Positions 50,940-59,800 of a stretch of 64,000 bases of DNA are shown piece by piece. The notes below the pieces were generated by a model. The model saw nothing but the letters and a program-made list of their open reading frames with translations, was not told where the DNA came from and searched no databases. Every line of letters begins with the position of its first letter. The first letter of the stretch is position 1. Origin of the DNA: Streptomyces sp. PsTaAH-137. Lineage in GTDB: Bacteria; Actinomycetota; Actinomycetes; Streptomycetales; Streptomycetaceae. Location of the stretch: contig NZ_QLLY01000013.1 of assembly GCF_003259365.1 (NCBI RefSeq), positions 62,001 through 126,000 of the forward strand. Reading direction: 5' to 3'. The position numbers and the translations under genes are program-made.

Positions 50940-52253
50940 TCAGCTCCGGAAGTGGCGTTCCAGGCCGCGCCACACGTCGTCGTAGGACCGCTGCAAGTGA
51001 CCGGCCTCGGTGGCCTGGGGGGTGGCCGTCACGGGCCAGCGGGTTTCGAACATGAACGCCAAACCGTCATCGACCCGCTGCGGCACCAGCTCGGCGGCGC
51101 TGGCCTTGTCGAAGGTCTCCCGGTCGGGGCCGTGCGCCGACATCATGTTGTGCAGCGACCCGCCACCCGGCAGGAAGCCGGAGGCCTTCGCGTCGTAGGC
51201 GCCCTCGATGAGCCCCATGTACTCACTCATCACGTTCCGGTGGAAGTACGGCGGACGGAACGTGTCCTCGCCCACCAGCCACCGCGGCGCGAAGACGACG
51301 AAGTCGACACCGGCGAGCCCCGGAGTGTCCGACGGCGAGGTCAGGACCGTGAAGATCGACGGGTCGGGATGGTCGTACGAGATCGAGCCGATGACATTGA
51401 AACGGCGCAGGTCGTACACGTACGGCACGTGAGTGCCGTGCCAGGCGACGACGTCCAGCGGAGAGTGGTCGTACGTCGCGGACCAGAGGTTGCCGCAGAA
51501 CTTGTTGACCACCTCGACCGGGCCCTCGACGTCCTCGTACGCGGCGACCGGCGCCCTGAAGTCCCGGGCGTTCGCGAGGCCGTTGGCCCCGATCGGGCCC
51601 AGGTCGGGGAGCTGGAACGGCGCCCCGTAGTTCTCGCACACGTAACCGCGCGCACTCCCGTCGAGCAGCTCCACCCGGAAGCGGACCCCGCGCGGGATCA
51701 GCGCGACCTCGCCGGGACCGGCGGCGAGCAGCCCGAACTCGGTGCGCAGCAGCAGCCCGCCGCGCTCGGGCACGATCAGCAGTTCGCCGTCGGCGTCGCT
51801 GAACACCCGGTCCGTCATCGAGGAGTCGGCGGCGTACAGGTGCACGGCCATGCCGGTGCGCTGCGTCGCGTCCCCGTTGCCGCCCAGCGTCCACAGGCCC
51901 GCCAGCCAGTCCGTGCCGGGCGCGGGGTCGGGCAGCGGGTTCCAGCGGCGGCGGTTGGGGTCGGGGACCGAGTCGGTGAAGGGGGCCGTGCGCACCGTGC
52001 CGTTGTCCGTGCGCGTGAACTCGGGGTGCGCGGCCGAGGGGCGGATCCGGTACAGCCACGAGCGCCGGTTGTGCGCGCGGGGCTCGGTGAACGCGGTGCC
52101 GCTGAGCTGCTCCGCGTACAGCCCGAGCGGGGCGCGCTGCGGTGCGTTGCGCCCCTGCGGCAGGGCGCCCGGCACCGCCTCCGAGGCGTGTTCGTTGCCG
52201 AAGCCCGTCTGATAGGCCAGGGCCTCGGCCGTCTTGCGTGCGTCCCCGCTCAT
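50940..52253 (-). CDS. hmgA: Homogentisate 1,2-dioxygenase
   Basis: A 437-residue dioxygenase that opens the ring of homogentisate in tyrosine and phenylalanine breakdown, giving maleylacetoacetate. The iron ligands are in place with the family spacing: His338 and Glu344 (PPYFHRNVMSEYMG) and His374 (MMSAHGPD). FGNEHASEAVPGALPQGRN at the N-terminus and VAWHGTHVPYVYDLRRFN are diagnostic. ATG 52253 is chosen; an upstream start adds 23 non-conserved residues. Other genes of the pathway (maleylacetoacetate isomerase, fumarylacetoacetase) are not nearby. Confidence 0.96.
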   Translation of the reverse strand: MSGDARKTAEALAYQTGFGNEHASEAVPGALPQGRNAPQRAPLGLYAEQLSGTAFTEPRAHNRRSWLYRIRPSAAHPEFTRTDNGTVRTAPFTDSVPDPNRRRWNPLPDPAPGTDWLAGLWTLGGNGDATQRTGMAVHLYAADSSMTDRVFSDADGELLIVPERGGLLLRTEFGLLAAGPGEVALIPRGVRFRVELLDGSARGYVCENYGAPFQLPDLGPIGANGLANARDFRAPVAAYEDVEGPVEVVNKFCGNLWSATYDHSPLDVVAWHGTHVPYVYDLRRFNVIGSISYDHPDPSIFTVLTSPSDTPGLAGVDFVVFAPRWLVGEDTFRPPYFHRNVMSEYMGLIEGAYDAKASGFLPGGGSLHNMMSAHGPDRETFDKASAAELVPQRVDDGLAFMFETRWPVTATPQATEAGHLQRSYDDVWRGLERHFRS

Positions 52254-52282
52254 GAATCGCTCCCTCGCCCCTCGTCCATGAT

Positions 52283-52302
52283 TCCTATGCTCAACCGTAG
52301 GA
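52283..52302. promoter_or_regulatory. Inverted repeat upstream of hmgA
   Basis: TCCTA-N10-TAGGA lies 29 bp before the hmgA start on its strand. Its arms are spaced one helical turn apart, as for a dimeric regulator such as the adjacent GntR. Assignment is weak because the arms are only 5 bp. Confidence 0.4.
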
Positions 52303-52441
52303 TTCGCGATCGGCCCACGCAAGACGCCGTCCGGCCGGATTCGATCTCCCGCGGGCGCCCCCCTGGGGCCCCGCGCCTCCCCCTGGAGTCCTCCTCCCCG
52401 AGACGGATCCGAAAACGTGAACGGTCCCTTACTGTCCGAGC

Positions 52442-52954
52442 ATGCCCAGGACGACCCCGGCCCGTGCCCTCGCCGCCTCCCTCCTCGCCTGCGCCCTCGT
52501 GACGGGCCTCGCCGGGTGCGGTGCCGACGACGGCGGCCCGCGCCAGGTCGGCAAGGTGCTCGACACGACCGACGACGACGGCCGCCACTTCCGGCAGGTC
52601 CCCGGCGACGACGCCCCCGGCGTCGGCCTGATCGTGCAGCCCGACCCGCGGCCCGACGGCGGCTGGGACATCAAGGTCCGGGTGCGCAACTTCCGGTTCA
52701 GCCCGAAGGACGCGGCGGCCCGCCCCGTGCACGGCCGCGGCTACGCCCAGCTCTACCTGGACGGCACCCGCCTGTCCCGGCTGCGCGCCGTCGACTACCG
52801 GCTGCCCGGCACCCGCCTCAGCCGCGGCACCCACAAGGTCACCGCCCGGCTCTACGCCGACGACGGCACGGTCTGGGCGGTCGAGGGCAGACCCGTCGAG
52901 GCCACCGCCGACCTCACCGCGTCCGGCGCGGAGACGGCATCCCCATCTCCCTGA
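52442..52954 (+). CDS. Secreted lipoprotein of unknown function
   Basis: A 170-residue protein with a lipoprotein signal: basic PRTTPARA, hydrophobic core, lipobox LAGC at about residues 23-26. The body contains GWDIKVRVRNFRFSPKDA and GTHKVTARLYADDGT, a beta-rich pattern like metal or solute-binding cupredoxin-type lipoproteins, but copper ligands are not evident. A 12-bp gap to a TetR gene on the same strand suggests co-transcription. Confidence 0.82.
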   Translation: MPRTTPARALAASLLACALVTGLAGCGADDGGPRQVGKVLDTTDDDGRHFRQVPGDDAPGVGLIVQPDPRPDGGWDIKVRVRNFRFSPKDAAARPVHGRGYAQLYLDGTRLSRLRAVDYRLPGTRLSRGTHKVTARLYADDGTVWAVEGRPVEATADLTASGAETASPSP

Positions 52955-52975
52955 ACCGGCCGTAGGGTGACCGGC

Positions 52976-53584
52976 ATGCCTCATCCGACCCCCTTGCGCC
53001 GTACGCCCGTCCAGCAGCGCAGCGCCGAGCGGCTGAGCCGGATCCTCGACGCCTGCGCCGATCTCCTCGACGAGGTCGGCTACGAGCAGTTGAGCACGCG
53101 GGCCGTCGCGGGCGCCGCCGAAGTGCCCATCGGCTCGGTCTACCGCTTCTTCACCAACAAGCGCGCCATGGTCGACGCCCTGGCCCAGCGGAACCTGGAG
53201 CGGTACGCGGAGCGCGTCACCGGACGCCTCGGCACCATCCCGGCCGACGACTGGCGCGCCGCGATGGACGCCATCCTCGACGAGTACCTCGCCATGAAGC
53301 GCACCGCGCCCGGCTTCTCCCTGGTCGACTTCGGCACCCAGATCCCCGTCGGCGACCCCGACTCCGCGCCCAATCTGCGGGTCGCCGACACCCTCACCGA
53401 CCTCCTCGCCCCGCACCTCGGCCGGACCCCCGACGACGCGCTGCGGCGCACGTTCCTGGTGGCGGTCGAGGCCGCCGACGCGCTGGTGCGGCTCGCGTTC
53501 CGGCTCGACCCGGCGGGCGACCCGCGGATCATCACCGAGACCAGGGAACTGCTGCGTGCGTACCTCGCCCGCACCCTCGACTGA
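52976..53584 (+). CDS. TetR-family transcriptional regulator
   Basis: A 202-residue TetR protein with the reading helix in ILDACADLLDEVGYEQLSTRAVAGAAEVPIGSVYRFFTNKRAMVDALA and a C-terminal ligand domain (YAERVTGRLGTIPADDWRAAM). ATG 52976 has AGGG upstream at the right distance. It precedes the CitMHS gene by 145 bp and lies after the lipoprotein gene; either may be its target. Confidence 0.9.
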   Translation: MPHPTPLRRTPVQQRSAERLSRILDACADLLDEVGYEQLSTRAVAGAAEVPIGSVYRFFTNKRAMVDALAQRNLERYAERVTGRLGTIPADDWRAAMDAILDEYLAMKRTAPGFSLVDFGTQIPVGDPDSAPNLRVADTLTDLLAPHLGRTPDDALRRTFLVAVEAADALVRLAFRLDPAGDPRIITETRELLRAYLARTLD

Positions 53585-53729
53585 TCTACGTAAAGCCGTG
53601 ACCTGGAGTTTTGCGCTTATTGCTCGCGTGTCAACGTCTTGTTAACGCTGACGGACGGGCCCTAGCGTCTCGCTGACCGCCGACCCCCGGGCGGAAGTTC
53701 AAGGGCGAACGACGTTAGGAACCCCCTCC

Positions 53730-55139
53730 ATGCTGACGATCCTCGGATTCGTCATGATCGCCACCTTCCTGGTGCTGATCATGATGAAGAAGGTGTCGCC
53801 GATCGCGGCGCTCGTGCTCATCCCGGCGCTGTTCTGCGTCCTGGTGGGCAAGGGAGCGCACCTCGGTGACTACGTCATCGCCGGCATCGGCGACCTGGCA
53901 CCCACCGCCGCCATGCTGATGTTCGCGATCGTCTACTTCGGCGTGATGATCGACGTGGGTCTCTTCGACCCGATCGTGCGCGCCATCCTGAAGTTCGCGA
54001 AGGCCGACCCGGTGCGGATCGTCGTCGGCACCGCGGTGCTCGCCGCGATCGTCTCCCTGGACGGCGACGGCTCCACCACGTTCATGATCACCGTCTCGGC
54101 GATGTACCCGCTGTACAAGCGCCTGAAGATGAGCCTGGTCGTGATGACCGGGGTCGCGGCCACCGCCAACGGCGTCATGAACACCCTGCCCTGGGGAGGC
54201 CCGACCGCCCGCGCGGCGACGGCCCTCAAGCTGAACGCCACCGACATCTTCGTCCCGATGATCCCCGCGCTCGGCGTCGGCCTGCTGTTCGTCTTCGTCC
54301 TCGCGTACGTGCTGGGCCGCCGCGAGCGCAAGCGCCTCGGCCACCTCTCCCTCGACGCCCCGGCCGAGGTCACCGAGACCGAGACGGTGACGGCCGAGGA
54401 GAAGGTCCTCGTGGGCGCCGGTGCGGGTACCGGCACCGGTGGGGGCAGCGGGAGCGGCGGTGCCGCGCCCTCCTACCGCAACGAGGACGGCGAGACGTTC
54501 ACCGGACTCGACCCGAACCGCCCCACCCTGCGGCCGAAGCTCTACTGGTTCAACGCGCTGCTCACGGTCGTCCTGCTGACCGCCATGATCATGGAGCTAC
54601 TGCCCATCCCGGTCCTGTTCCTCCTGGCCGCGGCGCTCGCCCTCACCGTCAACTACCCGCACATGCCCGACCAGAAGGCCCGCATCGGCGCCCACGCCGA
54701 GAACGTCCTCAACGTCTCCGGCATGGTCTTCGCCGCCGCCGTCTTCACCGGCGTCCTCCAGGGCACCGGCATGGTCGACCACATGGCCGAGTGGGTCGTC
54801 GGCGGCATCCCCGACTGGATGGGCCCGCACATGGCCCTGGTCACCGGCGTCCTCTCCATCCCCTTCACCTACTTCATGTCGAACGACGGCTTCTACTTCG
54901 GCATCGTGCCGGTCCTCGCCGAGGCCGGGGGCGCGCACGGCGTCTCCGCCGTCGAGATCGCCCGCGCCTCCCTCGTCGGGCAGCCGCTGCACATGTCCAG
55001 CCCGCTCGTCCCGGCCGTGTACGTGCTCGTCGGCATGGCGAAGGTCGAGTTCGGCGACCACACCAGGTTCACCGTGAAATGGGCCGCGCTGACCGCGCTC
55101 GTCGTCCTCGGCGCCGGTCTGCTCTTCGGGATCGTGTGA
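53730..55139 (+). CDS. CitMHS-family citrate-metal transporter
   Basis: A 469-residue inner-membrane symporter of the CitM/CitH family, which imports citrate complexed with a divalent metal. About 12 helices are readable; hallmark segments are DGDGSTTFMITVSAMYPLYKRL and NGVMNTLPWGGPTARAATAL in the first half, and FTYFMSNDGFYFGIVPVLAE in the second half. A Gly-rich cytoplasmic loop (about residues 215-250) separates the halves. The promoter gap contains TTGTTAAC (about 53638). No two-component citrate sensor is adjacent. Confidence 0.93.
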   Translation: MLTILGFVMIATFLVLIMMKKVSPIAALVLIPALFCVLVGKGAHLGDYVIAGIGDLAPTAAMLMFAIVYFGVMIDVGLFDPIVRAILKFAKADPVRIVVGTAVLAAIVSLDGDGSTTFMITVSAMYPLYKRLKMSLVVMTGVAATANGVMNTLPWGGPTARAATALKLNATDIFVPMIPALGVGLLFVFVLAYVLGRRERKRLGHLSLDAPAEVTETETVTAEEKVLVGAGAGTGTGGGSGSGGAAPSYRNEDGETFTGLDPNRPTLRPKLYWFNALLTVVLLTAMIMELLPIPVLFLLAAALALTVNYPHMPDQKARIGAHAENVLNVSGMVFAAAVFTGVLQGTGMVDHMAEWVVGGIPDWMGPHMALVTGVLSIPFTYFMSNDGFYFGIVPVLAEAGGAHGVSAVEIARASLVGQPLHMSSPLVPAVYVLVGMAKVEFGDHTRFTVKWAALTALVVLGAGLLFGIV

Positions 55140-55145
55140 CCTGCG

Positions 55146-56360
55146 TTGAGCCGTACCTGGCTGCTGCGCCTCGTCATCGCCTTCAGCTTCGCGCAGGGGG
55201 CGGTGTCGATGGCGCGGCCCGCCGTCTCCTACCGGGCGCTCGCCCTCGGCGCCGACGAACGCGCCGTCGGTGTCATCGCGGGCGTCTACGCGCTGCTGCC
55301 GCTGTTCGCCGCCGTGCCGCTCGGGCGGCGCACGGACCACGGCCGATGCGCCCCGCTGCTGCCGGTCGGCGTCGCCCTCATCGCGGGCGGCTGCGCGCTG
55401 AGCGGCCTCGCGAACTCCCTTGCCCGGATGGCCGCCTGGAGCGGCGTGATGGGCCTCGGCCACCTCTGCTTCGTCATCGGCGCCCAGTCGATCGTGGCCC
55501 GTCAGTCCGCCCCCGACGAACAGGACCGCAACTTCGGCCACTTCACGATCGGCGCCTCGCTCGGGCAGCTCATCGGGCCGATCGCGGCGGGCGCGGTGAT
55601 CGACGGTGCCGACATGGGCGGCACCAGCGCGCTGGCCCTGCTGATCTCGGCGGCCGTCTGCGCGTTCGCCCTCACCTCGCTGTGGCGCATCGAGGCCCGT
55701 CGTGCGGATTCCGGTACGCGTACGGGGGTGAGCGCGCCCCGGGTTCCCGTGCACCGCATCCTGCGTACCCGGGGTGTGCCCGGCGGCATCTTCATCAGCC
55801 TCGCCGTGCTGTCGGCCACCGACATCCTCACCGCGTACCTGCCGGTGGTCGGTGAGCATCGCGGTATCGCGCCCGCCGTCGTCGGTGTGCTGCTGAGCCT
55901 GCGCGCGGGGGCCACCATCGCCTGCCGCCTGGTCATGACCCCGCTCATCGACTGGCTGGGCCGGGCGTTGCTGATCACGTCGACGTGTCTGCTGGCGGCG
56001 GTGCTGTGCGCGGCGATCGCCTTTCCGGTGCCGGTGTGGGCGCTGGCCGTGATCCTCGTCCTCCTCGGATTCTGCCTGGGCGTGGGCCAGCCCCTGTCGA
56101 TGACCACGGTCGTCCAGGCGGCCCCGCCGGACGCCCGCTCCACGGCTCTGGCCCTTCGCCTGACCGGGAACCGGCTCGGGCAGGTGGCGGCGCCGGCCTC
56201 GGCGGGCCTCATCGCCGGGGTCGCGGGTACGGCGGCGCCCTTCGTGATGCTGGGCGGCTTGCTCCTCGTCGCTTCTGGTCTGGGCCTGCGCGGGGGGACT
56301 CCGTCCCGTGTGCCGGGTCCTGTGCGCCGCGGCCGCTCGCGCAGTTCCCCGCGCCCCTAG
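55146..56360 (+). CDS. MFS transporter
   Basis: A 404-residue major facilitator with 12 predicted helices and the typical loop 2-3 motif variant LGRRTDHGRCAP. The TTG start at 55146 is 6 bp after the CitMHS stop, so it is in the same operon. The last nine residues (GRSRSSPRP) and the stop are read from a copy of the dispersed repeat (56329-56358), so the natural C-terminus was probably replaced or extended when the repeat inserted. Substrate unknown; efflux of a small molecule is likely. Confidence 0.87.
   Translation: MSRTWLLRLVIAFSFAQGAVSMARPAVSYRALALGADERAVGVIAGVYALLPLFAAVPLGRRTDHGRCAPLLPVGVALIAGGCALSGLANSLARMAAWSGVMGLGHLCFVIGAQSIVARQSAPDEQDRNFGHFTIGASLGQLIGPIAAGAVIDGADMGGTSALALLISAAVCAFALTSLWRIEARRADSGTRTGVSAPRVPVHRILRTRGVPGGIFISLAVLSATDILTAYLPVVGEHRGIAPAVVGVLLSLRAGATIACRLVMTPLIDWLGRALLITSTCLLAAVLCAAIAFPVPVWALAVILVLLGFCLGVGQPLSMTTVVQAAPPDARSTALALRLTGNRLGQVAAPASAGLIAGVAGTAAPFVMLGGLLLVASGLGLRGGTPSRVPGPVRRGRSRSSPRP
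56329..56358 (+). repeat. Dispersed GC-rich repeat, copy 7 (inside MFS 3' end)
   Basis: GCGGCCGCTCGCGCAGTTCC followed by CCGCGCCCCT. It supplies the last codons and the TAG stop of the MFS gene. Confidence 0.8.
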
Positions 56361-56381
56361 GCGGCCTTTCGCGCGCGCCAC

Positions 56382-56415
56382 CGTCGTGGCTGGTCGCGCA
56401 GTTCCCCGCGCCCCT
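56382..56415 (+). repeat. Dispersed GC-rich repeat, copy 8
   Basis: A full-length 34-bp copy, identical to copy 1 over its length, 22 bp after the MFS stop codon. Confidence 0.9.
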
Positions 56416-56439
56416 GGGTTGTACGTCGGCTGACGGCCG

Positions 56440-56472
56440 GTGGCCGCTTCTCGCGCAGTTCCCCGCGCCCCT
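56440..56472 (+). repeat. Dispersed GC-rich repeat, copy 9
   Basis: Variant with GTGGCCGCTTCTCGCGCAG at its 5' end. It continues into the tail TGAGATGCGCAC-TTC-GTGCGCCATCTCATC (56471-56501), nearly identical to the tail of copy 4 at 29820-29849. Copy 12 is its inverse. Confidence 0.85.
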
Positions 56473-56493
56473 GAGATGCGCACTTCGTGCGCC

Positions 56494-56583
56494 ATCTCAT
56501 CAAGAGAGGCGCACCCCGCCTGCCGCCTCAACTAGAGAGGCGCACCCCGCCCGCCGCCTTATCAAGAGCGGCGCCCCCGCCGC
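56494..56583. repeat. Degenerate tandem repeat between repeat copies
   Basis: Three units of about 26-33 bp: 56494-56526, 56527-56557 and 56558-56583. The shared core is AAGAGAGGCGCACCCCGCC with drift (third unit AAGAGCGGCGCCCCCGCC). It continues as short GAGGCGCGCGAAGCGC palindromic stretches to 56640. No coding potential. Confidence 0.65.
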
Positions 56584-56641
56584 CTGATCGTGAGGCGCGC
56601 GAAGCGCAGCCTCAGGGGAGGCGGCGCGAAGCGCCTGCCTC

Positions 56642-56759
56642 AGGGGCGCGGGGAACTGCGCGACCAGCCACGACGAGTGGCGCGCGTGGGAACTGGTTTT
56701 AGGGGCGCGGGGAACTGCGCGACCAGCCACGACGAGTGGCGCGCGTGGGAACTGGTTTT
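56642..56759 (-). repeat. 59-bp tandem duplication carrying repeat copies 10 and 11
   Basis: Two identical 59-bp units (56642-56700 and 56701-56759), each comprising an inverted full-length copy of the repeat (56642-56675 and 56701-56734) plus a 25-bp spacer GAGTGGCGCGCGTGGG... ending GGTTTT. A third, partial copy starts at 56760. The lack of differences implies a recent duplication. Confidence 0.9.
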
Positions 56760-56792
56760 AGGGGCGCGGGGAACTGCGCGAGAGGCGGCCAC
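56760..56792 (-). repeat. Dispersed GC-rich repeat, copy 12
   Basis: Inverse of copy 9 with one base difference (GAGAGGCGGCCAC against GAGAAGCGGCCAC). Copies 9 and 12 could pair across the 290-bp cluster. Confidence 0.85.
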
Positions 56793-56798
56793 CGGGCC

Positions 56799-56829
56799 GC
56801 GCTCGGGGAAATGCGCGATCAGTCACGGC
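56799..56829 (-). repeat. Degenerate repeat copy 13, overlapping SARP 3' end
   Basis: GCTCGGGGAAATGCGCGATCAGTCACGG resembles GCGCGGGGAACTGCGCGACCAGCCACGA at about four of five positions. The last codons (GRD) and stop of the regulator gene lie within it. Confidence 0.6.
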
Positions 56830-59800
56830 CACAGGCATGGTCGGTCGCCGCGTGGGCGTTCTGCACCGCCGTCATCCCGGCCGGGTATGGAAGACCCCGT
56901 GCCAGAACGGCCACCTCGGCCAGAGCCCCGGGCTCGGCCAGGGCCACCGCGAGGATCACCCCGGCATCCACCTCGGCGAGCCGCTCCCCGGACCCCCGAG
57001 CCCGCTCCACCTCGGCGGCAGCGACCCGCGACGCCAACTCCCGTTGCCCGCAGAGGAAATGACCCCAAGCTGCCAGCACCGGCGCCTCGGTGTCCGAGAC
57101 CAGCTCCGACACCCGCCCGGGCACCCCCAGCCGCAGAGCCACCTCGGCACGAGCGCTCCGCACCTCGAAACGGGCCTGCCGGTCCATGCCCACGGCTCCC
57201 TCGGCCCGGTCGAGCAGCGGCACGGCAGCCTCCACGTCACCGCCCCGCATCCGCACCCGGGCCAGCGCGGCCAGCGCATACGGCAGCGACCACGTGTCGT
57301 CGTCCCCGTCGACCCCCGCCACAGCCCCCTCGGCCAGCTCCCGAGCGGCATCGAACTCACCCAACAGCAAGCGGAGTTCGGCCAGATTGGCCCGCTCGAA
57401 CGCGGCCGCCGTCGGATCCCCCGACTCCTCGGCGAGCCCGAGCGCCCGCAACCCCGTACCGACGGCATCCCGCAGCCGCCCCTCGCGCCGCGCGTTCTCC
57501 CGCAGCACCGACAGCACCGCGCCGAGCAGCGCCGAGTCCCCGTACGACTCGGCCGGAGCGAGCGCCCGGTCGGCGGCGGCGCGGGCCTCCTGGAAACGCC
57601 CGGCCAGCGCCAGATTGGTGGCCTGCCCCGCATGGCAGCGGGCCTGCAACCCCTGCCCGGTGAGGCCGGGCACCCGCAGCGCGGCGGCCAGCGCCTCCCG
57701 GGCGGCCTCGTACCCGGCCGCGTACCGGCCCTGCACACCGAGCGCCACGCCCAGGGCGAGCCCGTGGGAGGCGGCTGGTTCGGGTCCGGTCTGCGCGCCC
57801 GGCGGATGGGCGTGCAGGACGTCGAGGCCCGCCTCCGGGTTCTCGGCCTTGACGAGGGTCTCGGCGAGCCGGGCCGCCGCGAGCACGGTGTCGTCGTGGT
57901 CGCCGCGCCGCACGAACTCGGCGAGCGCGAGCCGCAGCACCTCGGCCGCCCGCGCGAAGTGCCCCATGCGGCGCAGGACCTGGGCATGGCCGAGCCGGGC
58001 GCGGGCGGCGTCCACGTCGAGCCGGGCGACCAGGTCGCGGTAGTAGCGGTCGGCGGTGTCGTTGGCGTAGACGGCGGCGGCCCGTTCGGCGGCCCGGCGC
58101 AGATACTCGGCCGCGCGGGGATCGTCGGCGCGCGCGAAGTGCGAGGCGAGCGTGTCGACGGCGTCGGGGCGGCGGCGCAGCACGGTCTGCGCGAACGCCG
58201 CGTGGAGCTGGCGGCGGCGGACGACCGTGAGCTGTTCGTAGCAGGTGAGCCGGACCAGCGGATGCCGGAAGGCGAGGCCCGCCTGGGCCCGCCCCGCGAC
58301 CACGACCTGCCGTTCCTCGACGAGAGCCGCGCCGATGGCGTCCTCCAGGGCGGCCACCGCCTCCACGGGCGGCCGCAGCCCGTGCTCGGCGACGTCCAGC
58401 AGCTCGCTCAGCGCGACCTCGCCGCCCGCGACGGCGAGCGCCTCCACGACCCGCCGGGTGTCCCGGCCGAGCCGCCCGAGCCGCTCGCCCACCAACTGCC
58501 GTACGCCGTCCGGAGCTTCGTCGCCGACCGGGCCGCGGGCGAGTTCGAGGGCGAAGAGCGGATTGCCGAGGGAGAGTTCCCAGACCCGGTCGAGGCGCTC
58601 GGCGGGGGTGCCGGCGTCGCGGATCACGGCCAGGCAGGCGTCGCGGCCGAGCCGGGCCACGTCCTCGCGGGCGGCGAGCCCGGCCCGCCGCAGCGCGGCC
58701 AGGGCGGACCGGCGCGGATCGCCCCCGGGCAGCTCCTCCTCGCGGTACGTCACGAGGAACCGCAGTGCGGGCACCCGCCGCGCCAGATGACTCAGCAACT
58801 GGAACGAGCCCTCGTCGGCGGCGTGCAGATCGTCGAGGACGACCAGGACCGGCCGGGTGGCGGCGAGTTCGCCGAGCAGGGCGCCCGCCGCCCGGAACAG
58901 CCGGTCCCGCTCCTCCTCGGGGCCCCGCTCACCGCCGGCCCCGACCCGCCCCAACGACGGCAGGAAGGCGGCCAGTTCGGGATACTCGGCGCCCACCCGG
59001 GCCCGTTCCCCGGCGTCCCACTCGGCGAGCCAGCCGTCGAGGGCCTCGGCGAACGCCCCGTACGGGGTGTGCCCCTCGGCGTCGTGCCCGCCGCCCCACA
59101 GCACGGCGGTCCCGGCCGCGGCGGCCCGGCGCGCGGCCTCCCCGGCCAGGCTCGTCTTGCCGACTCCGGCCTCGCCGGTGAGCAGGGTGACCGGCGGTCC
59201 CTCGGCGGCGAGCAGCCGGAGGAGAACGTTGTCACGGCCGTGCAGTGGTCCGGCTGCGGGAGCCCGCAGCGGGGCGGGCAGCGACGGCGCGGTCAGCGCG
59301 GGAGCGGGGGAGTCGGTCAGCGCGAGCCGGTGCAGCCGCTCGGTCTCGGGCCCCGGCCGCACGCCCAGTTCGGCGTCGAGCGCCGCCCGGCACGCGTGGT
59401 ACTGGCGCACCGCGAGCCGCCGCAGCCCCTGGCGCAGATACGCCTCCATCAGGATCCGGTGCGCGGCCTCCTCCGCGGGGCCCGCGGCCAGGATCCGCTC
59501 GGCCGTGGCGACCGCGTCGGCGAGGGAGCCCTGCGCCATGTGCGCGGCGGCGAGCGCGAGCTGCACCTCCTCGCGCAGAACGGCCAGCTGATCGCGCCGT
59601 GCCTGCGCCCAGTGCGCGTACCGGTCCTCGGGCAGCAGTTCGCCGGTGAACAGGCCGAGGGCGGCGGTGAGCCGTCCGGGGTCCCGGGAGGCGAGCGCGG
59701 CCCGTGCCGCCGTCTCGGCCTCGTCGGCGTCGATCCGTACGGTGGCCGGATCGAGACGCAGCAGCGCGCCGTCGGATATCAGGTACGAGGAGCTGGCCCG

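Noticed and set aside
56642..56792. Possible short CRISPR array from the 59-bp tandem units
   Set aside because: The spacers are identical, the unit is the dispersed repeat, and no cas gene is present.
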